A DNA stretch of 63,468 nucleotides from Elusimicrobiaceae bacterium (lineage in GTDB: Bacteria > Elusimicrobiota > Elusimicrobia > Elusimicrobiales > Elusimicrobiaceae), in the NCBI GenBank assembly GCA_016283355.1, contig JAEEMS010000015.1, positions 1-63,468 of the forward strand. Reading direction: 5' to 3'. A program made the translations under genes and the position numbers. The first letter of the stretch is position 1. The number at the start of each line of letters is the position of its first letter. A model generated the notes under the pieces. That model saw nothing but the letters and a program-made list of their open reading frames with translations. It did no database searches and had not been told where the DNA came from. Below are positions 51,953-59,432 of this stretch, piece by piece.

Positions 51953-53989
51953 TTAGCTAAAAATCAGTTCCTTTTCTTTCATTTTTAAATCTTTGTTGGC
52001 TCCGGTTGTTTGTTCAGCCGGATGATACGTATTTACCGTTTTGGCAACTAATGCGCGAATACTCTCTTCTTGCTCGGAATAACTGGCGTTCATCAACAGT
52101 TTCACATCTTTTAGGAAGGTATCGTTATCAAACGGAATCGGACGGCCTATATGGATTAAATCATTCTCCGTGCGAGTCAACCCTTCCTCTGCCATTAATT
52201 TTTCTTCGTACAATTTTTCTCCGGGGCGCAAACCGGTATACGTAATTTTAATATCCACACCCGGGCGCAAGCCAGCCAATTTAATCAAGTTACGTGCCAA
52301 CGTATCGATTTTAACCGGGGAACCCATATCAAGTACAAAAATTTCCGAACCTTTTCCCATCACACTGGCTTTTAAAACCAGGGAAACAGCTTCGGGAATC
52401 GTCATAAAATAGCGAATAACATCCGGATGGGTTACCGTGAGCGGCCCCCCCTCTTCCATTTGTCGTTTAAAAAGAGGAATTACGGAACCGTTACTCCCCA
52501 ACACATTTCCGAAACGTACGGCTACAAACTGTGTTTGGGAATGAATTTCTTGAGCTTTCTTTTCCATGAAGGACAGTTCGTCGCGCATGTGAGCATGCAA
52601 AAGGGGAAGTTCATTTTCACGATGATGTTTAATCATGTAGTCAAAGGTTTGCACAATCATTTCACACAAACGTTTAGTGGCCCCCATTATATTCGTAGGG
52701 TTAACGGCCTTATCGGTGCTGATAAGCACAAAGCGTTGGCAGCCGTTTTTCATAGCGGCATAAGCGGTTTTATAGGTACCAATTGCATTATTCTTAACGG
52801 CTTCACACGGAGATCCTTCCATCAACGGAACGTGTTTATGTGCTGCTGCATGATAGACCACTTCGGGCTTATAGGTTTCAAATACGCGGGCAATACGCTT
52901 ACTATCGCGCACAGAACCGATAATTGCCTTGAGGTTTAGGTTGGGATATTTACGTTTTAATTCTTGTTCAATATCGTACGCGTTATTTTCGTACATGTCA
53001 AAAATCAAAAGCTGTTTGGGCTGATGGGCGGCAATTTGGCGGCACAATTCACTGCCGATACTGCCTCCGCCTCCGGTTACCAAAATAGTTTTACCGGTAA
53101 TGAATTTGAAAACATCGCTCATATCCATGGTAATAGGTTCGCGCCCCAACAAATCTTCCACGGATACGTCTTTCAAACTTTGGACCGAAATTTCATCATT
53201 GACCAGTTGGTAAAGGCCGGGCAATACCTTAATCTTACATTGGGTTTCTTTACAAATGTTTAAAATATCTCGTTTTGTTTCGGCCGAAGCTGCGGGAATA
53301 GCAAAATAAATTTTATTGACGTTGTATTTTTTAACGGCAGCCAAAATTTCGTCACGTCCGCCCACTACCGGCACGCCGGAAATAGTACGGTTCCATTTCT
53401 GCGGGTCATCGTCGATAATAGCGCGCACACGCCCGTTTTTAGCCAATTTAGAGCGTTGAATATCCTGTAAAATCATCCGTCCGGCCTCTCCCGCCCCGAT
53501 AAGCAATATCCCCGCTGCAGTATCTAAAGAGGAATAAGCCGTAGAACGTTTGGAGCGTTCCCATTGGACAAAACGTTCCACAAAACGGACCGCCGAAACC
53601 AACGCAAATTGAAATAAAGAGCCGAAAATATAATAAGAAATCGGCATTCTTCTAAACAATAAAGTAATACCTACAATTTGGAATATTGTGGAAATCAATG
53701 ACACAGCCACCACGCGCGTGGCTTCGGTAACGCTGGCATATTTCCAAATGCTTTGGTAGAGTTTGAATTTAAAGAATAAAAACAAACAAAAAACAGTGTA
53801 GATAGGAACGAAACCGAGGTAACTATACAGATATTCCTTCGGGATAGCAGAATATTGCAAATCAAAACGCAATAATAAGGCCGCAAAATAAGCCCCGCTG
53901 ACAGCCAATGCATCATAAGCCATCAGGTAAAGTGTAATAACCTTCCAGCGCGGTAAATGCAATTTAAAACGCTTTGATTTTTTTCTCAT
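51953..53989 (-). CDS. FlaA1/CapD/PglF-type UDP-HexNAc 4,6-dehydratase
   Basis: A membrane protein of about 678 residues. Four N-terminal helices (about 18-150) precede a Rossmann-type domain (GAGEAGRMIL) and then the catalytic epimerase-dehydratase domain with LVTGGGGSIGSELCRQI, HAAAHKHVPLME, STDKAVNPTNIMGATKRL and the end TGLRPGEKLYEE. It should make a UDP-4-keto-6-deoxy-HexNAc for the aminotransferase. The start at 53989 is used because the longer frame begins with TTG. A TGTTAAAAT extended -10 at 54021-54029 on the minus strand is the likely promoter of the whole cluster. Confidence 0.9.
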   Translation of the reverse strand: MRKKSKRFKLHLPRWKVITLYLMAYDALAVSGAYFAALLLRFDLQYSAIPKEYLYSYLGFVPIYTVFCLFLFFKFKLYQSIWKYASVTEATRVVAVSLISTIFQIVGITLLFRRMPISYYIFGSLFQFALVSAVRFVERFVQWERSKRSTAYSSLDTAAGILLIGAGEAGRMILQDIQRSKLAKNGRVRAIIDDDPQKWNRTISGVPVVGGRDEILAAVKKYNVNKIYFAIPAASAETKRDILNICKETQCKIKVLPGLYQLVNDEISVQSLKDVSVEDLLGREPITMDMSDVFKFITGKTILVTGGGGSIGSELCRQIAAHQPKQLLIFDMYENNAYDIEQELKRKYPNLNLKAIIGSVRDSKRIARVFETYKPEVVYHAAAHKHVPLMEGSPCEAVKNNAIGTYKTAYAAMKNGCQRFVLISTDKAVNPTNIMGATKRLCEMIVQTFDYMIKHHRENELPLLHAHMRDELSFMEKKAQEIHSQTQFVAVRFGNVLGSNGSVIPLFKRQMEEGGPLTVTHPDVIRYFMTIPEAVSLVLKASVMGKGSEIFVLDMGSPVKIDTLARNLIKLAGLRPGVDIKITYTGLRPGEKLYEEKLMAEEGLTRTENDLIHIGRPIPFDNDTFLKDVKLLMNASYSEQEESIRALVAKTVNTYHPAEQTTGANKDLKMKEKELIFS

Positions 53990-54020
53990 ATTCCAAACCA
54001 AAAATTAAATAAGTGTATAT

Positions 54021-54029
54021 ATTTTAACA
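54021..54029 (-). promoter_or_regulatory. Probable promoter of the glycan cluster
   Basis: Minus-strand TGTTAAAAT, a TGn-extended -10, lies about 32 bases upstream of the dehydratase ATG at 53989. No -35 or ribosome site is clear. Confidence 0.4.
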
Positions 54030-54126
54030 TTTATTAGGGATACCATACCAGTTTCTTGGAAATATTTTGTATATAGGTTCCACCCTTGTATAGCATTTCT
54101 CCAACCAATATTTTATGACAAACATT

Positions 54127-54155
54127 TTGCCTCCTTAAGGGGAATTTGGTATAAT
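54127..54155 (+). promoter_or_regulatory. Promoter of tRNA-Val
   Basis: TTGCCT (54127-54132), a 17-bp spacer and TATAAT (54150-54155) preceded by TGG. It leads to the tRNA start 15 bases downstream. Confidence 0.75.
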
Positions 54156-54169
54156 GAAAGTAGATTTAA

Positions 54170-54241
54170 GCCCAGTTGGCGCAGCGGTAGCGCGTTCCCT
54201 TGACATGGGAAAGGCCACAGGTTCGATCCCTGTACTGGGCA
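54170..54241 (+). tRNA. tRNA-Val (GAC)
   Basis: A 72-nt cloverleaf. The acceptor stem GCCCAGT pairs with ACTGGGC. The anticodon stem TTCCC/GGGAA encloses loop TTGACAT, giving GAC. The T arm is CACAGG-TTCGATC-CCTGT in outline. The 3' CCA is not encoded. Confidence 0.93.
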
Positions 54242-54248
54242 AATTTAG

Positions 54249-54273
54249 AAACCCGCCAAAATGGCGGGTTTTT
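54249..54273 (+). terminator. Rho-independent terminator after tRNA-Val
   Basis: AAACCCGCCA (54249-54258) pairs with TGGCGGGTTT (54262-54271), then TT-G. The loop is AAA. Confidence 0.75.
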
Positions 54274-54295
54274 GCTTTTCCCTCCTGTTTAGATT

Positions 54296-54304
54296 TGTTA
54301 TGAT
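54296..54304 (+). promoter_or_regulatory. Extended -10 promoter of rmuC
   Basis: TGTTATGAT, followed by AAGGAG at 54311-54316 and the ATG at 54325. Confidence 0.5.
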
Positions 54305-54324
54305 AAGGAAAAGGAGTTTTTACC

Positions 54325-55527
54325 ATGACCACACTTTTCATTATTCTCTTTATCCTTGCATTAGCCGGATGTCTTTTCCTTGCATTCAAAGTTCATAATC
54401 TCTCTCAAGAGAAAATCCGCTTTGAAGAACGCGCCAAGGCCTTGGAACAAATACAAGGCAACCAGGAAAAATTTTTTAACACGTTGCAAGAGCAGGCCAA
54501 AGATTCTTTTAAACAGATAGCCGTCGAATCCCTGAAAACCCAAAAAGAAGAATTGGTGGCAAAAAATGCGGATTTGTATACCCCGCTTAAAGAAACCATG
54601 GACCGTTTTTCTAAGGAAATGGGCACACTTCGTACCGAGAGTGCCGCCCAACACAGTTCCCTTTCCACCGCACTTGAAAAATCATTCACGGTAAGTGAAG
54701 AATTACAACAAAAAACGGTGGAGTTAACCACCGCGCTTAAAAACCCAAAAACACAAGGCACCTGGGGAGAAATCATCTTGGAAGACGTCCTTTCTTCTTC
54801 CGGCCTACGCGAAGGCGAAGAATGGGAAAAACAAGTGTCCCTCAAAACCGAAGAAGGAACACGTTTGCAGCCCGATTTTATCCTACACCTCCCTCAAAAG
54901 AGAGATCTTATCATTGATTCCAAAATGTCCCTTAACAGCTATACACAATGGGCCAATGCTCCGGAAGGCGAAGAAAAACAAAAATTCCTTAAAGAACATG
55001 TACGCAGTGTGGAAGAACACATCAAGGAATTATCCGAAAAAGATTATCCCAAACTCCTCAAAAACGAGCGTTTGGATTTTACGTTAATGTTTATCCCCAT
55101 TGAACATGCGTACTTTGCCGCGCTCCAAGGCAACCCCAATTTAAACCAGTTAGCTCGCCAAAAACATATTGCTTTGGTAACGGCTTCCAATCTTTTGGCG
55201 GTGCTACAGTTGGTAAATCAGTTATGGCAACAGGAACACAGCATGAAAACCGTCAACGTAATTTTTAAAGCCGGGCAGGACATGCACGAACGTGTTTGCC
55301 GGTTTGCCGAACGTATGAACGAAATTCATACTAAAATTACCGGGCTGGAAAAGGCCTACGAAGAAGCGCAAAAAACATTAACCGGCACACAAGGGATTTT
55401 AACCACCGCTAAAAAATTGGAACAATACCGGATTAAATCCGCCAAGAATTTGCCGGAAATAGAAGGAAATTATCAAAGTATCTCCTCCGCGGACAACTCC
55501 GCGCCGACAGAACTATTCCCAAATTAA
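54325..55527 (+). CDS. rmuC: DNA recombination protein RmuC
   Basis: A 400-residue member of the RmuC family, thought to be a membrane-anchored nuclease-like factor that limits DNA inversions. An N-terminal helix (about 2-22) is followed by a coiled coil (about 25-130). The conserved domain follows, with KTQGTWGEIILEDVL, RLQPDFILHLP, LIIDSKMSLNSY, FIPIEHAYFAAL and the SNLLAVLQLVNQLW segment. AAGGAG precedes the ATG. The DSK segment is the family's PD-(D/E)xK-like site. Confidence 0.92.
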   Translation: MTTLFIILFILALAGCLFLAFKVHNLSQEKIRFEERAKALEQIQGNQEKFFNTLQEQAKDSFKQIAVESLKTQKEELVAKNADLYTPLKETMDRFSKEMGTLRTESAAQHSSLSTALEKSFTVSEELQQKTVELTTALKNPKTQGTWGEIILEDVLSSSGLREGEEWEKQVSLKTEEGTRLQPDFILHLPQKRDLIIDSKMSLNSYTQWANAPEGEEKQKFLKEHVRSVEEHIKELSEKDYPKLLKNERLDFTLMFIPIEHAYFAALQGNPNLNQLARQKHIALVTASNLLAVLQLVNQLWQQEHSMKTVNVIFKAGQDMHERVCRFAERMNEIHTKITGLEKAYEEAQKTLTGTQGILTTAKKLEQYRIKSAKNLPEIEGNYQSISSADNSAPTELFPN

Positions 55528-55598
55528 AATTCAAAGAACACATCTTGCAGAAAAAAGTAAAATATATAAAATAAATTTTCGACACACCGGAATTGCCT

Positions 55599-56642
55599 AT
55601 GATTTTATTTAATTGTGATTATAACGAAGGGGCTCATCCCTCCGTCTTAAAAAAATTAGCCCAAACCAATTTGGAACAAGCCCCCGGTTACGGGGCAGAC
55701 CCTTATTGCCGTGCGGCTGCCAAACAAATTGCCCAAGCATGCCACGCACCGCAAGCGGATATCCATTTTCTTTGCGGGGGAACACAAACCAATTTAACGG
55801 TAATTGCAGCTTGCTTACGGCCTTACCAGTGTGTTATTTCGGCTGAGTCCGGCCACATTAATGTACACGAAACCGGTGCCATTGAATCCACCGGTCACCG
55901 TATCCACACTCTACCTGCCGAGCAAGGGAAAATTACAGCCGAGCAAATTGAACGCGTTTGTAAAAATCATTGGCAAGATGACAACCCCGAATTTGCGCCT
56001 CAGCCCAAATTGGTATATTTGTCTTTTCCTACCGAATACGGTACCCTTTATTCAAAAGCGGAACTGGATGCCATCCGCCGCACGTGCGACGCGAACAATT
56101 TGTTTTTATTCATTGACGGCGCACGTTTGGGATACGGCCTACAAGCCCCCGGTAACGATGTTACATTGCCCGACATCGCCGCTTTAGCGGATATTTTTTA
56201 CATCGGCGGGACAAAACTGGGCGCTCTTTTGGGGGAAGCTGTCGTTATTACCAACCAAAAACTCAAAAAAGATTTCCGTTATTTTATGAAACAAAAAGGC
56301 GCTATCTTGGCCAAAGGCCGAGTGTTGGGACTCCAATTTGCCGCCTTATTTGAAAATAACCTTTATTTCAGCTTAGCCAGGCAAGCCAACCAGCTGGCCC
56401 TTAAAATTCGCCAAGCATGTGAAGCCGCCGGCTTACAAATTGCGTATGATTCTCCTACCAATCAGCAGTTTGTTATTTTTCCCAACACGCTTTTAACCAA
56501 ATTGGAAGAAACATACGTTTTTGCACATACACGTTATCTGAATAAAAACGAAACGTTAATCCGTATTTGCACCAGTTGGGCCACACGGGAAGAAGACGTC
56601 CAACAATTAGTGTTGGATATTCAAAAATACGCAGGGAAATAA
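55599..56642 (+). CDS. ltaE: Threonine aldolase-like PLP enzyme (beta-eliminating lyase family)
   Basis: A 347-residue enzyme that by similarity cleaves threonine or allo-threonine to glycine and acetaldehyde. It has [11 protein letters not shown] at the start, [27 protein letters not shown], an HID-like [11 protein letters not shown] and the PLP lysine in [12 protein letters not shown]. The ATG at 55599 is preferred to a TTG two codons earlier. No strong ribosome site is visible. It is followed one base later by nfo, so the two are co-transcribed although their functions are unrelated. Confidence 0.87.
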   Translation: MILFNCDYNEGAHPSVLKKLAQTNLEQAPGYGADPYCRAAAKQIAQACHAPQADIHFLCGGTQTNLTVIAACLRPYQCVISAESGHINVHETGAIESTGHRIHTLPAEQGKITAEQIERVCKNHWQDDNPEFAPQPKLVYLSFPTEYGTLYSKAELDAIRRTCDANNLFLFIDGARLGYGLQAPGNDVTLPDIAALADIFYIGGTKLGALLGEAVVITNQKLKKDFRYFMKQKGAILAKGRVLGLQFAALFENNLYFSLARQANQLALKIRQACEAAGLQIAYDSPTNQQFVIFPNTLLTKLEETYVFAHTRYLNKNETLIRICTSWATREEDVQQLVLDIQKYAGK

Positions 56643-56643
56643 T

Positions 56644-57474
56644 ATGCTGCACATCGGGTGTCACTTATCCAATTCCAAAGGGTTTGAAGCAATGGGAAAG
56701 ACCGCCCTTTCTATTGGAGCGGATACATTTCAATTTTTCACGCGTAATCCGCGCGGCAGCCAAGCCAAAGACATTGACCCGCAAGACGCCAAACGCCTTT
56801 GCAATTTAATGTCCGCCCATCATTTTGCCCCTATTATTGCGCACGCGCCTTATACACTAAACCCCGCTTCTGCGGATGTTAAAACGCGGGATTTTGCGTT
56901 GCAAACTTTCGCGGACGATTTAAAGCGCATGGAATACGTCCCGGGCAACCTCTATAACTTTCATCCCGGCTCCCATGTGGGGCAAGGGGTGGATGTCGGT
57001 ATAAAATTGATTACCGATACGTTAAATAAAATTTTAACTCCCAAACAGAACACAACCGTTTTGTTGGAAACCATGGCCGGGAAAGGCAGTGAAATCGGCC
57101 GGACGTTTGACGAACTCAAACGCATTTTAGACGGCGTGAAACTAAACCGCTTGATGGGAGTTTGTTTAGACACTTGCCACATTAGCGACGCAGGTTACTC
57201 TATCGCTCGTTTAGACGATACTTTGACCGAATTTGATAAACAAATCGGCCTTAAAAATTTAAAAGCCATTCATTTAAATGATAGCTTGAACCCCCAAGGC
57301 GCCCATAAAGATCGCCACGCCAAAATCGGGGAAGGAACCTTAGGCACCGAATTATTGGCAAGCGTCATCAATCATCCTTCCTTAAAGCATTTACCGTTCT
57401 GCTTGGAAACTCCTAACGAATTGGACGGCTACGCGGCCGAAATCAAACTCCTGCGCAGTTTATACAAAAAATAA
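56644..57474 (+). CDS. nfo: Endonuclease IV (AP endonuclease)
   Basis: Zinc enzyme that nicks DNA 5' to abasic sites in base-excision repair. The 276-residue TIM barrel has the family motifs [68 protein letters not shown] and [16 protein letters not shown], which hold the zinc-binding His, Glu and Asp residues. It starts immediately after the aldolase stop (TAATATG). Confidence 0.94.
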   Translation: MLHIGCHLSNSKGFEAMGKTALSIGADTFQFFTRNPRGSQAKDIDPQDAKRLCNLMSAHHFAPIIAHAPYTLNPASADVKTRDFALQTFADDLKRMEYVPGNLYNFHPGSHVGQGVDVGIKLITDTLNKILTPKQNTTVLLETMAGKGSEIGRTFDELKRILDGVKLNRLMGVCLDTCHISDAGYSIARLDDTLTEFDKQIGLKNLKAIHLNDSLNPQGAHKDRHAKIGEGTLGTELLASVINHPSLKHLPFCLETPNELDGYAAEIKLLRSLYKK

Positions 57475-57496
57475 CACTCTTCAAACTATCCCGAAT

Positions 57497-57559
57497 TAGG
57501 CCTTTAGACCCAATTTTATATAGGTCCAAATAACCTGCCTTTATAGGCCAAAGGACCCT
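57497..57559 (+). promoter_or_regulatory. Three phased inverted repeats (GGTCC-type operators)
   Basis: Three imperfect 16-bp repeats, TAGGCCTTTAGACCCA (57497-57512), TAGGTCCAAATAACCT (57521-57536) and TAGGCCAAAGGACCCT (57544-57559), are spaced 24 and 23 bp apart. The last ends 22 bp before TATACT (57582-57587), a -10 without a usable -35. This places the repeat centres near -42, -65 and -89. The matching array before the gene at 16995 suggests a common activator. Confidence 0.65.
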
Positions 57560-57581
57560 CGCATTTTTCTCCCAAACTCTT

Positions 57582-57587
57582 TATACT
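57582..57587 (+). promoter_or_regulatory. -10 element of the secreted-protein gene at 57621
   Basis: TATACT with no recognisable -35; the operator repeat takes that place. The predicted start is about 57594, and AAGGAG precedes the ATG. Confidence 0.5.
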
Positions 57588-57620
57588 AAAAGTATACGAA
57601 CCCCCAACAAGGAGAAAAAC

Positions 57621-58475
57621 ATGAAAACAAAGAAAGTATTAACCGCATGTTTGGCACTTTTGTTAATGTCAAATGTGTCTTTTGCACAAATTAAACCACG
57701 CTATGAACAGGCAAAACGAGACAATACCTACGTTGACTCTGTAAAAGCAGCGGCAAAACTAGTTCTAATAAACAAGCAAACAAAAAAGCAAGGAAACACC
57801 CAAGACGAATATAGCAGAATCCTCCATCACATAAAGACATCGGAACAAGACCCAGCAGAAACAGGATTCGCTGCTGCAGCTGGTGCAGCAGTAACAGCGG
57901 GAGCAATCGCAGGCATGGTCAGCGACCCAGTCATAGTAGCAAGCTACACAGCAGAAAAGATCCTTGGTGTTACGCTTGCATCAACAGTCGTTATAGAAGC
58001 AACACTTGTATGTGCAGCAACTATTACGGTAATTGCAGGGAAAAAGTGGGTCTGTGATAAAATTAATTTTTCGGGGAAAGACAAGAGCGCAGAGAATAAA
58101 GAATATTCTGCTATCGCACAAGCTCTTGGTCAAAGTGAGATTTTCTCTAAATATCAAGTAATACTTACAGGCATACGTAAAAATCCCGACCCGAAAAAAG
58201 AATACGCAACCCCTCTGCACTTGGAAAAGACGGCTCTACAGAGGTTGGCCAAATTCTTACAAAACCCTCGCGACTACAAGGCCAAGTACGACAAGAATTT
58301 GCCGGAAAGAGATTATAGATTTTATTTCGACTTTCCTTCCGGTCATCCTGAGTTGGCAAACGAGCGGGTTTATGCAGAGGTAGACATTGACAGTAAAGTC
58401 ATTATCGTATCTAGCTCAAGCTATGGAGAGAAAAAAACTACAACAAAGCACAATATCAAAGCTAAAAAGAAATAA
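57621..58475 (+). CDS. Secreted protein with central hydrophobic hairpin, unknown function
   Basis: A 284-residue protein with a clean signal peptide (residues 1-22, SFA then Q). After a charged helical region there is a Gly/Ala-rich hydrophobic stretch (about 80-140) long enough for two helices with a short turn, then a basic domain of about 140 residues (YRFYFDFPSGHPELANERV, then a Lys-rich tail). No family was recognised. A hydrophobic hairpin in an exported protein recalls pore-forming or membrane-inserting proteins, but this is speculation. AAGGAG precedes the ATG; three GGTCC-type repeats lie upstream; a terminator follows. Codon choice looks different from the neighbouring nfo, which may mean transfer. 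Confidence 0.65.
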   Translation: MKTKKVLTACLALLLMSNVSFAQIKPRYEQAKRDNTYVDSVKAAAKLVLINKQTKKQGNTQDEYSRILHHIKTSEQDPAETGFAAAAGAAVTAGAIAGMVSDPVIVASYTAEKILGVTLASTVVIEATLVCAATITVIAGKKWVCDKINFSGKDKSAENKEYSAIAQALGQSEIFSKYQVILTGIRKNPDPKKEYATPLHLEKTALQRLAKFLQNPRDYKAKYDKNLPERDYRFYFDFPSGHPELANERVYAEVDIDSKVIIVSSSSYGEKKTTTKHNIKAKKK

Positions 58476-58493
58476 CGTAGTTCTTAAAACATT

Positions 58494-58523
58494 AAAGGGG
58501 CTTTTATTAAAAAGCCCCTTTTT
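58494..58523 (+). terminator. Rho-independent terminator of the gene at 57621
   Basis: AAAGGGGCTTTT (58494-58505) pairs with AAAAGCCCCTTT in 58510-58521, and T follows. Confidence 0.8.
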
Positions 58524-58544
58524 GATGGCGAAATTTTCCAACAA

Positions 58545-58565
58545 AAACCCGCTCAAGGCGGGTTT
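58545..58565 (-). terminator. Rho-independent terminator of tRNA-Ala
   Basis: AAACCCGC (58545-58552) and GCGGGTTT (58558-58565) form an 8-bp stem with a 5-nt loop. On the minus strand the hairpin is followed by TTG after the T-rich arm. It lies 10 bp beyond the tRNA 3' end. Confidence 0.7.
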
Positions 58566-58575
58566 ATTTTTCAAA

Positions 58576-58651
58576 TGGTGGACCTGACAAGGATCGAACT
58601 TGCGACCTCCTGCATGCCATGCAGGCGCTCTCCCAGCTGAGCTACAGGCCC
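58576..58651 (-). tRNA. tRNA-Ala (GGC)
   Basis: A 76-nt cloverleaf with encoded CCA. The acceptor stem GGGCCTG/CAGGTCC contains the G3:U70 wobble pair that marks tRNA-Ala. The anticodon stem CCTGC/GCAGG encloses loop ATGGCAT, giving GGC. Unlike the Tyr and Val tRNAs in this window, the CCA end is in the DNA. Confidence 0.95.
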
Positions 58652-58662
58652 ATTATAAATAC

Positions 58663-58691
58663 AGTATACCATTTACTGCGGAAATTTGCAA
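58663..58691 (-). promoter_or_regulatory. Promoter of tRNA-Ala
   Basis: On the minus strand: TTGCAA, a 17-bp spacer ending in TGG, then TATACT (58668 to 58663). The tRNA begins 12 bases beyond the -10. Confidence 0.75.
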
Positions 58692-58694
58692 CTT

Positions 58695-59432
58695 TTACAT
58701 CCCAAAACCGAGCCCGTCTACCAAGAACGGCGGATAGCCGCGTTCCTTCATTTTACGTTGGGTAATTGAAAAATCGTACGGTTCCCGTATGAAAGAAAAT
58801 GTTTTCTCTTCCGTGTCCCAAATACCAAACGAAGCCGCCGGGTCGTTATCCCGCGGACGGCCCACCGCACCGGGGTTGATTACATAGCGGAATTTATCTT
58901 CCAACGTCATTACCCAATTTTTTGCCTTATTGAGGCGCAAAATGGAATCCTGTTCCGTACCCCGCATATAAAAAGACAAATGGGTATGGCCCACAAAACA
59001 GACGTTTCCTTCCCACAAGGCGTAATTGGAACGAAACTGTTTTACGCTCGTAAAATATTCCCGAATCGGATCCGCCGGCGTACCATGCACCACGGTATAA
59101 CTCCCTTTGCGTGCAATAACGGGAAGGGAAGAAAGAAACCGGACGGAATCATTGTGCAAGGTCTTCCGTGCATCTTCCAACGACGCTCTGGCTTCATTAT
59201 TGAAAAGGTCTTCCAGGTCCGGCCGCATAAAAATTGCATCGTGGTTTCCCATCACGTTTACGATATCCGGCAACGTCATAACCGCTGCTACACAGGCCTC
59301 ACTGTCCGGCCCGTAACCGATAATATCCCCACAGTTAATATACCCGTCCACTTTCTCTTTTTTCAAGCGGGCCAAACAAGCTTCCAGCGCTTCCAAATTT
59401 CCGTGGACATCCGAGAAAACCCCTATCTTCAT
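58695..59432 (-). CDS. Calcineurin-like phosphoesterase (YfcE/MJ0936-like)
   Basis: A 245-residue cytosolic phosphodiesterase or phosphatase. Metal ligands are intact: FSDVHGNLEAL at the N-terminus (Asp, His), INCGDIIGYG (Asp), VMGNHDA (Asn, His), VVHGTP and FVGHTHLSFYM (His pair). NPGAVGRPRDNDPAASF is typical of the DevT/YfcE-like subgroup. The start overlaps the smc stop by 4 bp. The substrate is unknown. Confidence 0.88.
   Translation of the reverse strand: MKIGVFSDVHGNLEALEACLARLKKEKVDGYINCGDIIGYGPDSEACVAAVMTLPDIVNVMGNHDAIFMRPDLEDLFNNEARASLEDARKTLHNDSVRFLSSLPVIARKGSYTVVHGTPADPIREYFTSVKQFRSNYALWEGNVCFVGHTHLSFYMRGTEQDSILRLNKAKNWVMTLEDKFRYVINPGAVGRPRDNDPAASFGIWDTEEKTFSFIREPYDFSITQRKMKERGYPPFLVDGLGFGM

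Noticed and set aside
54135-54389. An 84-codon minus-strand open frame
   Set aside because: It runs antisense through tRNA-Val and its terminator into rmuC, giving the familiar nonsense translation of a tRNA.
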